Below, piece after piece: positions 55,190 through 64,000 of a stretch of DNA of 64,000 bases. Every line of letters starts with the position of its first letter. Positions within the stretch are counted from its first letter, which is position 1. Source of the DNA: Agrocybe praecox (taxonomy: Eukaryota > Basidiomycota > Agaricomycetes > Agaricales > Agrocybaceae); NCBI GenBank assembly GCA_964017145.1, contig OZ024842.1, positions 2,294,001 through 2,358,000 of the forward strand, in the 5' to 3' direction. Under the pieces are notes generated by a model, which saw only the letters and a program-made list of their open reading frames with translations, searched no databases and was not told the origin of the DNA. Made by a program: the position numbers and the translations under genes.

Positions 55190-55490
55190 CAAAAAAAGAC
55201 TCACTGTATATGCCATGTGCAGCATTGGCCCACTTTAAACAAGTACTAACTCGAGTTATATATTCAATTTGTATTCAATGATGCATGTGCTAGAATATTG
55301 CTACGAAATTGTGAATGTGTGGTAATGATGAGCTAGGAATATCTTGCTGCTGCCACATGACCTTTGGAATATAATGGCTTACCATGCCACATATTAGTAC
55401 CTCTGCCATTTTTTGATACTGTTGTCGGAGCTACAACTACTTGTTTAAAGTGGGCCAATGCTTCACATGGCATATACAAGTCTTGTTTTT
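55190..55490. mobile_element. Small inverted-repeat (MITE-like) element
   Basis: TGTATATGCCATGTGCAGCA, TTGGCCCACTTTAAACAAGT at 55206-55245 is repeated inverted at 55440-55481 with one or two mismatches. Weaker matching extends outward (AAAGACT / AGTCTTGTTT). About 195 bp of AT-rich DNA lies between the arms. No coding frame. Confidence 0.7.
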
Positions 55491-56230
55491 CTATCTTTTA
55501 TTTTCTACTCACCTTGGACTCAATTCATTTTGTATTTCCTTAGCCTCAAATGTTATATACTCAAATATCATATACATTTTTTTGTGCATTGTATGTTATC
55601 CTCTGGAATTTACAGATCTTACTGAGGAGTATCTCTATGCTGAAGCAGAGCCAAGGTCTTGTCTAGTTTCATGTTTAGCATCCTTTTGCTTTTAAACACC
55701 ATATGCCAATTGATTTATTCAAGGATTTATTTGTAATGCACTAAATATAATTAAACTTTGGACAGAAAATCATAGTCAGTATGCCAATCATGTCTAATTT
55801 TTTTCAAAACATCAAAACATTATCAAGCCTACTTAGAAAAGCCAAGTCAAAGTCAAATTGGGTCAAAAAAACTGTTCAAATGGTGAAGTTGAGTGTGGCT
55901 GTGACTCAATTACCTAACTGGGAAATTCTTATATAATCCGGGAGCTTGCGGCCCGGCCTTTAAAACGGGACATTTCAATGGCGGGAGTCAAGTCTGGTCA
56001 GCGGATATAAAAACTCATCCTCCTAAAGGAGGACTCGTAACAAATAATTTTTTCCACGATTTACTGATGTGGGTGTCCTCTACCTTAATAGTCATTTGTC
56101 CGATCTCAACTTTTCGAACTCGTTTCGTGATGTGAGCCCAAACACCGGACGATACAGTATGGGTTACAGCCTTTCAAGTTATATTATACGACTAATTGAT
56201 ACATAATGTCTACGACAAAACTAAAGATAT
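55491..56230. other. Non-coding boundary of the transposon island
   Basis: AT-rich until about 55930, then composition changes toward that of the gene block. A palindrome-like ATCCTCCTAAAGGAGGACT lies at 56017. It contains the rad23 3' UTR; no gene seen. Confidence 0.5.
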
Positions 56231-57656
56231 TTAATCGTCAAAGTTGCTTTCGAAAAGATAATTAGCGGCCAACTCCTCGTTCTTGTCGCAGGCGAAATAT
56301 GCTTCCAAAACCACTTGCCGAGGGAATCCAAGATTCTCCAACTTTGAAAGGTAAGCGATAAGTAGACGAACTATAAAGTAATAGCATAAACTGACCCTTT
56401 GAATTGCAGCCCTCTCTTCTTCGGTGACACTGACAACATGCGCTCCGGGCGGTACGTTCCCCTCTTCCGTGTCGTCTATTTCAATACCAAGGAGCTGCAA
56501 AAGTGCTTCGGGATTCTGAGCCATCATTTGCGCGATCGCAGGGTTTTGAGCAGTGAGTTGCTGTACCAACGGCTGAACCATTTCAGGATTTTGCATTATT
56601 TGCTGTCGAAGTTGTTGAATCTGTGGATTGTCACGCAATGCTTCAAGATTTAGTCCTCCTGGACTGGCGTGTGATCCACCGACTGTAGCGGCATTCCCTG
56701 CACCAGTCTGCTGTTGCTGCGCCAACTGTATTCCGGTAACATGAATCGACCGCCAACTAGAACATTATTGTTTTGCCGTGCTCACCTGGAAAAGATTTTG
56801 AGGCTGCGCTTGAGGTTGATTTGATGCAGCGGGCGACGGTGGTTGGGTATCCGCGGAAGGAGCCACTGCTGCAGAAGGTTGTCGCGTACTCTCTGCTTCC
56901 AGGTGAGCTGGAATGCCCTGAACAAAATTAAAGACTATTTCTGGACCTAATCGGGTCAGGAGGATCTGCTTACATTCATGAGATATTCAACAGCCCGATC
57001 TGCATTGTTGAAACTGGCTCGCATCGCGCGAAGAACTTGGTCCTTAGGAAATCCCATCTCAACCATGTTATTGATTGCAGCTTGCAACCCTTCTCCCGAA
57101 AGGAACGCGCTTGGGTCTCCGAATGCAGCAGGCGGCTCCGAAGAAGTGGCAGCGGGAGCTGGTTGCGGCGCAGCAGGTGTGGCTGGTGCTGGCGAGGCCG
57201 CTGGGAGATCAGCAACCACCGGAGGGGTTACTGCTGGGACAGAGATTGCGGTAGCAGAAGAAGAGGCTGGTGCGGGCGTAGGCTTCGGCTACAAGCATTG
57301 TCAAAGAAAGGGGCATAAATGGAATCTGAAGGAATATACCTTTGAGACCATCAAAACGAGAAAGTCTTTCTCCTTGATGCCACATGATTCCACAATTTTT
57401 TCATCGGTTAAAATTTTTCCTACAATGAGAAAATGAGAGATGAATGGGTGAGAGGAATAGGGCGATTTACCTGAATAGATGATCTTCTGAACAGCAACCG
57501 GATGTCCTTGAGATTGCAGAATTTTGGACTTCAGATCAGCGATAGTCTCTGAGGCATCGACATCGACCTAGGAAGATAAGAAGAGATAAAATGAATAAAA
57601 GAGAAATAGCAGACCTGAAAGACCTTCTGCTGGGTGGTCTTGATTGTAATCTTCAT
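56231..57656 (-). CDS. RAD23: UV excision repair / proteasome shuttle protein Rad23
   Basis: Carries ubiquitylated proteins to the proteasome and stabilises Rad4/XPC in nucleotide excision repair. Exons 57656-57615, 57567-57471, 57419-57340, 57288-56974, 56917-56786, 56725-56396 and 56341-56231 sum to 1107 nt (368 residues). Domains in order: ubiquitin-like at 1-75 (KITIKTTQQKVFQVDVDASE, IYSGKILTDE, FLVLMVSK); Pro/Ala-rich linker; UBA1 (AAINNMVEMGFPKDQVLRAM, NADRAVEYLMNGIP); Gln/Pro-rich linker; Rad4/XPC-binding domain (LNLEALRDNPQIQQLRQQIM); UBA2 (LENLGFPRQVVLEAYFACDK, AANYLFES). All four family domains are present and intact. Divergent from the LRR gene with 128 bp between starts. Confidence 0.96.
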
Positions 57657-57784
57657 GAGAGTGAGTGGATGAGGGAGGGAGGAACGCTTACGAGGCCGAT
57701 ATGGATATAAATTACGAAATAAGAATGCTAAGTATAAATTAAATACTTATTCAACCTCAGTCTTTCTCTCTGCTCACACTGCCA
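57657..57784. promoter_or_regulatory. Bidirectional promoter region, rad23 / LRR gene
   Basis: 128 bp between the divergent start codons. AAGTATAAATTAAATAC at 57729 could be a TATA-like element for the plus-strand gene. Confidence 0.45.
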
Positions 57785-59794
57785 ATGGAACAACAGTCTG
57801 GCGACGATTACATCCGCCAACTCGCTCAGTTCATCCGAGAAAACGAAAAGGGCCTTGCTGAAGGTGGTTTAGCAAGGAAACAGGTCCCCTCTTCTTCCTT
57901 CCTTGGATGGCTGTATCACCCTGCCTCCTATCCCAAACCTGTCACCCTTTCTCTCGACATACACCATCTTTTCTACGTCTTAATTCGCCTCGAAGCTTTA
58001 GATGTCCAAGTCGGCTGTTTGGACATCCGGATTGATTCACCATCTCGTCCCATAACATATGGAAACATAATATACCCGCCAGGGAGAGACTCGGATCTAT
58101 TTTCCCTCGCTTCAATTCGCTCTTCCCTGTCTGCAATATCAAGAGTCTCCCTGGCCAGGAGCTGGTGGAGTGTCCACGACATTCCCAGCATAGACTCTGA
58201 GTTGAAATATATTTTTAGCAGTTTCACCAAACTTCCTTCACTGACAATCTCTGGCCCAGGCCGGAAAGTAATAAATGAACTTATCGACGATTATCCTTAC
58301 CAGAATGCGGCCCCATTGGACAGTTTCAAAAATTTACAGAAACTTGAATGCGAAGATATCGACCCCCGCACCCTAATTGGCTGGGATCGTCTCGCTATGT
58401 CTTTGAGAAGCCTCAAAATAAAAAACAGTGGACTGCAAAACATATCCGACATCATGGTGGATGCTGCGTCGCTCGATCACGTCCGAAGAAGTCGTCTCAT
58501 TGCCCAGCACAGTATTGGGGCTCCCTCTTCACCAGCTCTGGATGAAAGAGAGGAAGACACACCTCTCAGTCAACCTCCGAGACACTCACTATCTCCATCG
58601 AATTGGGCCTTTCTCAGACACCTCTACCTTCCCGATAATTCGATGACATCTTTCCCCTCTGAACTACTCCCCTATTTAACCGAGCTTACACATCTAGACC
58701 TCTCCTCAAATCTCTTGATATCTATTCCCTCTGGGTTCGCCAAACTTTATAACCTGCTGAGCTTGAATCTATCCAACAATATCATCGAATCAGTCTTGGG
58801 TGTTTATTTGAATTTGGGCCAAATCATCACACTAAACCTATCTCGCAATCGCTTAAGTACTCTGTGCGGTCTGGAAAGACTGCTAGCTTTGGAGCGCATT
58901 GACTTGCGCCACAATTTGTTAGAAGAAAGCTTGGAGATAGGTAGACTGTCCATTCTACCCAATCTCGTCGAATTATGGGTAGAGGGAAATCCATTTACCG
59001 AAGCAGAAGAAGGATATCGAAACAATTGCTTCGATTACTTTTGGAAGGAAGGCAAGGTGATTAGCCTTGACGGAAGTCGTCGTCAAAATAGGTTCCCAGA
59101 TCAAAAGTCTGAATCACCGGGGAATTCTCAGATCGCTACTCAATCATCGCTGCCGACTTCCGTTATTGAAATCGATCATCCTCGCACGGGTGCAGTTTTG
59201 TCGTCCCACAAACGGCTTGATTCATCTCGTCTCGAACACATGGATTCCAAAACAACCTCTTCCGTCGAGGGTAACCGGGAGCACCGTCGGAGGAAGATGA
59301 ACCGGAGCAGAGTCGTCGACCTTGATGCCGACCATACAGTTAAAGCTGCTTCACTCATGTTACAATCGCCGCAACCCGTTGCTCAAGGCAATTTTAATCC
59401 ACATAAAGATATACCCACCGCGCTTCTAGTAGGAATGGAGGCCCCGGAACAGAACACTTCGAATAACACAGCTGCCATTCCAAAGAAGCTACGACATACC
59501 CGGCATCAGACCGATTACATGCCCTTCACTCATTCCATATCCCAGACAACAGATACTAAGCAACCCACTTCATTGCTGCAGCATGATTCTTTGAAGCAAG
59601 GCTACGGTGCTGATCTGACCAGATCCCAGCGGCGTCAACATCGCGCCAGCGCCTCAGTCTTCGAGGTATACCCTGGAGATGATGTAGCAGCAGAATCCAG
59701 TGACCACGACGCTTATAGACAACGAATAGAATCTTTGAAGCAAGATATGGGAGAGAGCTGGTTGAAAGTATATAGCCAGAACGAACGATCTTAA
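57785..59794 (+). CDS. Leucine-rich repeat protein, STK11IP-like
   Basis: Single-exon protein of 669 residues. The N-terminal ~170 residues are not a known domain to me; then FKNLQKLECEDIDPRTLIGW starts a solenoid. Clear LRRs lie at about 285-415: LRHLYLPDNSMTSFPSELLP, LTHLDLSSNLLISIPSGFAK, LLSLNLSNNIIESV, IITLNLSRNRLSTLCGLERL, LERIDLRHNLL and LVELWVEGNPF (LRR cap). The tail is Ser/Arg-rich, ending with a short conserved-looking helix (RIESLKQDMGESWLKVYSQN). The order N-terminal block, LRRs, then a tail helix with xxWLxxY resembles STK11IP (LKB1-interacting protein), but this is from memory of family layout and is moderate. It is not obviously Sog2. Lack of introns is unusual among its neighbours. 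Confidence 0.7.
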   Translation: MEQQSGDDYIRQLAQFIRENEKGLAEGGLARKQVPSSSFLGWLYHPASYPKPVTLSLDIHHLFYVLIRLEALDVQVGCLDIRIDSPSRPITYGNIIYPPGRDSDLFSLASIRSSLSAISRVSLARSWWSVHDIPSIDSELKYIFSSFTKLPSLTISGPGRKVINELIDDYPYQNAAPLDSFKNLQKLECEDIDPRTLIGWDRLAMSLRSLKIKNSGLQNISDIMVDAASLDHVRRSRLIAQHSIGAPSSPALDEREEDTPLSQPPRHSLSPSNWAFLRHLYLPDNSMTSFPSELLPYLTELTHLDLSSNLLISIPSGFAKLYNLLSLNLSNNIIESVLGVYLNLGQIITLNLSRNRLSTLCGLERLLALERIDLRHNLLEESLEIGRLSILPNLVELWVEGNPFTEAEEGYRNNCFDYFWKEGKVISLDGSRRQNRFPDQKSESPGNSQIATQSSLPTSVIEIDHPRTGAVLSSHKRLDSSRLEHMDSKTTSSVEGNREHRRRKMNRSRVVDLDADHTVKAASLMLQSPQPVAQGNFNPHKDIPTALLVGMEAPEQNTSNNTAAIPKKLRHTRHQTDYMPFTHSISQTTDTKQPTSLLQHDSLKQGYGADLTRSQRRQHRASASVFEVYPGDDVAAESSDHDAYRQRIESLKQDMGESWLKVYSQNERS

Positions 59795-60051
59795 CTCATT
59801 TTAATATAGGCGCCTTGGTAATTTAAGACCCATATGTACATCTTGTTAATGCTCAATCAGTGCTTGAATCAAGGCTTGAATGCAGCAGCATGTGAAAGGC
59901 AATGTTTACGTAATAGTGTATGTGTGGGAAATAGCACGTGGATGGCCTGAAAGTCGCCCAATGGCAACTGTTTGTTCAACCTGAGTTGACTTGTAAGTTG
60001 TCAATCCCTGACTTGGACCCTCGGATCGCCGTCCCATTCAAAACCATCATC

Positions 60052-60906
<855 letters not shown>

Positions 60907-61370
60907 TTATTTGCCCTTTCAGCGACATCCCTCCGGGTCAACATGCAGATTCTGCTGTCTGGCTACGCCATGATAGTGTTGACGACGTACTAGAAATATT
61001 CTGCTATACCCGTTTCTCATATGCTGCATACCCTTTGTTTACCACCCTTCTTCATCTTTTCGATTTCAACTTGGTTTATCATCGTTGCAGATACTGCACA
61101 CAGCTCGGTCCACCCCGCACTATATTCCACATTTCCTTTGTACGGATTCCATTCTACTGTTTTATGTCCCCTAATCGGTATATCCATGACCCAATGCAAT
61201 GCAATGAGTTCCCTTCCAAGTATAAGTCCGAATAGCGTCGTTTATGTAAGCCACTAGTAATTCGGATAATGTCGTGCTAATTCGCAAGGTTTCGCGTGTC
61301 CCTGAAATATCATATTTGCATCGAATAATGTTGGCGCCAACTGCTGACTCTTTCTTTGCTTCTTACCATC
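60907..61370. other. Intergenic region between ARF and cysteine synthase genes
   Basis: Contains the ARF 3' UTR and the next promoter. No RNA gene or repeat seen. An out-of-frame ATG at 61328 precedes the start used for the next gene. Confidence 0.5.
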
Positions 61371-62714
61371 ATGCTATCGTCTATGCGGGTCTCTGCATGG
61401 AAGAGATGCTTCCACTCTCAATCATCTGTTTGCGGTTTTACTGAAGCCATTGGAAATACACCCCTCGTAAGTCTGAACTGTCTGTAAAGGCGACAGAAAC
61501 ACAACAAAACTGTATAATCTCTTCCAGATCTATCTCAAGACACTCTCAGAGAAAACAGGATGTCATATCTACGGAAAATCTGAACTCCAAAATCCTGGAG
61601 GTAGTGTGAAAGATAGAGCCGCGCTCGGGCTTATTCGCGAGGCGGAGGAAAAGGAACTGTGCGTATGCTCGCTTTCTTGAAGCACTGTTTCTCATCTCCA
61701 GATGTTAGGATCAAGCCTGGCGGGACAATTGTCGAGGGCACTGCAGGAAACACAGGCATCGGTCTCGCTCATGTCTGTAGGGCGAAAGGATATAAATGCG
61801 TGATCTACATGCCAGACACACAGGTGCGAGTTACGTATGTAATAACCATGAGACTCTGTATTCATATCATACTAGAGTCAAGAAAAAATAGACCTCCTTC
61901 GCATGCTTGGGGCAGATGTTCGTCCAGTCCCGGCAGTAGCATTTGAAAACCCAAAGAACTACAATCATCAAGCTCGAGAGTACGCACAGAGCATACCTAA
62001 CGCTCTCTGGACAAATCAGTTCGACAATACTGCCAACGCGAAGGCACATTATCTGTCTACTGGACCTGAAATCTGGGCACAAACTCGAGGAAAACTGAAT
62101 GCATTCATTTGCGCGACTGGGACAGGCGGCACATTGGCCGGTGTTGGAAAATATCTGAAAGAACGAAGCAACGGAAAGACTCAAATATGGCTGGCGGATC
62201 CTCCGGGTAGCGTTCTGACTAGTTATATAACGAGTGGCGGTAAGCTCGTGGAACGGTCTGGCAGTTCCATCACAGAAGGTATGTAAACCAGCAGAGCTTT
62301 GAAGGGGGGTTAACTCGAGCCTTCTCAAGGTATTGGCCAGGGACGCATCACCGACAATCTGGCAACTTTTGTCAACGAATTATCTGGGGCTTTCACCGTG
62401 CCTGACACGAAGTCGATAGCGATGCTATATGAATTGTTGGACTCTGAAGGTTTGTATCTTGGCGCAAGTTCGGCGCTTAATGTTGTTGCGGCCGTGGAAC
62501 TCGCCCAAAAACTAGGCCCAGGTTATTAGATTTCATCTCATGCCAATAGTTGAAACGCTCACTTTATTTCATGCTAGGATCAACGGTTGCCACAATCTTA
62601 TGCGACGGCGCATATCGTTATCAGAGCCGTCTATTTTCCAGAAAGTGGCTTGTTAGCAAAGGACTTGAAAGCGCGATCCCAAAACACCTCCAGAAATACA
62701 TCGTGCTAGATTAA
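61371..62714 (+). CDS. Cysteine synthase-like PLP enzyme (Mcy1/Cys-type), probably mitochondrial
   Basis: Fold-type II PLP enzyme of the O-acetylserine sulfhydrylase/cystathionine beta-synthase family. Exons 61371-61466, 61528-61658, 61709-61823, 61876-62278, 62330-62521 and 62578-62714 give 357 residues. The basic N-terminus ([19 protein letters not shown]) suggests mitochondrial import. The PLP lysine is in [20 protein letters not shown]; the Asn loop [20 protein letters not shown] and phosphate-binding [12 protein letters not shown] follow; the substrate loop region is WLADPPGS. The C-terminus [14 protein letters not shown] and [16 protein letters not shown] is complete. There is no CBS pair or heme domain, so it is not cystathionine beta-synthase. 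Acceptors at 61708 (GTTAG|G) and 61875 (CTAG|AGT) are chosen to keep the conserved frame. Convergent with the P450 gene, stops 91 bp apart. Confidence 0.9.
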
Positions 62715-62805
62715 GCCAATATTCATGGCTATAAGATCCAGTTAAAGTAACTATCTTTCCAGAATTTGCTCGTAAGAACTGGAATTAATTAATGAATAAT
62801 GATAT

Positions 62806-64000
62806 TCAGGCCAAGTTTTTTTCGACCAATTTCGTAATAATTAGTGGGCATTGACTACCTTCCTTGTATCTCCCGGATACATAAGGACGAGTCAAAACAC
62901 TGATATGTAGGCAATGAGTATCAGTTCAGGACGAAGATCTCTGTGGAGGCTTGGATCTTACACGTTAGCTTTGATGATCTTCTCTTCAGTTGTACCGAAC
63001 CTGAATCTTGTAATCAAGATATATATAAAAGTCTTGATTTCAATCATTGAAAAGCGGAGACCGATACAAGACTAGGGAAGATTAGCATATCAGGTACGTC
63101 AGTATATATCATCGGACTCACGCGGGGACCAGCGGAGAAGGTAAGGGTATTGGAAAAAAGTCCGGGTAGTTTTGACGCTCCTTCGGGGAGTTGGTCCCAT
63201 CTATCAGGTCTAATAATGGCACTTGGGTTAGAGCAGCAATGACCGATGAAACAATACTCGAGCCTTACAAAAACTCCCAAGCATCAGCTCCCCAAAAGTC
63301 CTTGTCGAGATTGAAACCTTCAACAGCGACATGAACAAAGCTACCACGAGATACGGTAATGGTGGATCTTTCTTGGACGTTGCCATGTCTGTCTTTGACT
63401 GGGGAGGACACGGGGACTTCGTCGTCTTGAGTGGCAACACGGATGGACGAGTGCACCGGAGGGATGAGACGGATAGATTCACGAACGACATTGTGAAGCA
63501 AAGGCAGTTCGGACACAATTGCATAAAGGGAGTGGATTTCATCTTCCGTCAAATTTGAAAGGTCGCCGGTTGTTGGTGCTATAGATAATAATTCAGTTCG
63601 AAGGCGATCTTGAACAGAAGGATTTTGCGCAAGAAGTAGCAATGTCCATGTAAGACTGAGAGAGGACGTGTCGGAGCCAGCAAACATAAAGGTATTTATG
63701 TTATGAAGGATATCAGTGTCGGAAATGCGTTGGTCGACTGGCAAATCTGTCGCCATATTGGACTTCACTGAAGAAATATTCATTGATAACGAAAGCAAAA
63801 AGAAGAGTGAAGATTACCAACAAAGTAGAGTTAACAGGTCCTTCGCAGAATAATGGATACCAGACTTGAGTCCTTCAATGATTTTCTCCTTCTTCTCTTG
63901 GATGAGCTGACCAGCTACGCGATGTATGACGGCCTGGCACTTCCTAACTGTCCGAAGTGTGTGGTCCGGCTGCAGGTGTAAAAAAAAATGAACCAAATTC
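62806..64000 (-). CDS. Cytochrome P450 (partial, N-terminus outside window)
   Basis: Heme monooxygenase C-terminal two thirds. Exons seen: 63969-63822, 63767-63269, 63209-63122, 63071-62962 and 62899-62806; the stretch 63970-64000 looks intronic (acceptor CTGCAG). Key motifs: I-helix FAGSDTSSLS (AGxDT oxygen-activation site), K-helix ESIR in VVRESIRLIPPVHSSIR (ExxR), PERF-like region FLPDRWDQLP, and heme loop FSAGPRSCIGLRF with the cysteine ligand, split by the intron at 63121-63072. The C-terminal VVLTRPYVSGRY is typical of fungal P450s near the CYP5xxx clans. I cannot assign a family or substrate. The donor at 63821 (GTTGGT) is non-ideal but keeps the frame LLTLLLKSNMATDLP. Confidence 0.92.

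Overview
The window is nuclear DNA from a filamentous basidiomycete, most likely an Agaricomycete. Genes are split by many short introns (about 45-60 nt, GT..AG), conserved eukaryotic proteins are closest in layout to fungal forms, and the transposon load (KDZ transposase, Tad-like LINE, Ty3 chromovirus, Ty1/Copia, hAT, Tc1) is typical of mushroom genomes. Species cannot be named from the sequence alone. One 200-base assembly gap (20507-20706) is present.

Left gene block (1-17050): a compact, intact housekeeping cluster. In order: cohesin kleisin rad21 (minus, cut by the window edge), a mitochondrial PPR protein (plus), APS kinase MET14 (plus), a Ste20/GCK kinase of the Nak1/Kic1 type (minus), eIF2B gamma (plus), eIF3 subunit c (minus), a small repeat-built membrane protein resembling OM14 (minus), and a CLIP-170-type CAP-Gly protein (minus). 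Exon structures were worked out by hand, and the summed exon lengths are multiples of three in every complete gene.

Middle block (about 17051-56230): a roughly 39 kb transposon island with no host gene that I can support. It holds two MITE-like inverted-repeat elements, a Tad/I-type LINE (20707-26759), a KDZ transposase gene (26872-30171), a Ty3/Gypsy integrase fragment followed by an unknown ORF, and a decayed Ty1/Copia element split into several pieces by later insertions. Those insertions are a nearly full-length Ty3 chromovirus (36246-43628, 5-bp TSD GTATC), an hAT element (43912-48476, 8-bp TSD ACCTAACA) that itself carries a 92-bp-TIR MITE, and a solo LTR (50061-50520, TSD ATATG) whose own target duplication was later hit by an apparently intact Tc1 element (50524-52116, TA TSD). 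Two differing LTR starts, a purine microsatellite and GT-rich DNA fill the rest.

Right gene block (56231-64000): rad23 (minus), an LRR protein resembling STK11IP (plus), an ARF-family GTPase (plus), a cysteine-synthase-like enzyme (plus) and a cytochrome P450 (minus, cut by the window edge).

The most interesting material is in the island. The chromovirus has two extra ORFs packed tightly after integrase, the second ending in a CCHC zinc knuckle interrupted by TGA. It also has a clear CpG-deamination footprint between its LTRs, and a probable -1 gag/pol frameshift site. The solo-LTR/Tc1 nesting gives an exact order of events. The host genes are ordinary in function; MET14 and the cysteine synthase both belong to sulphur assimilation but lie far apart.
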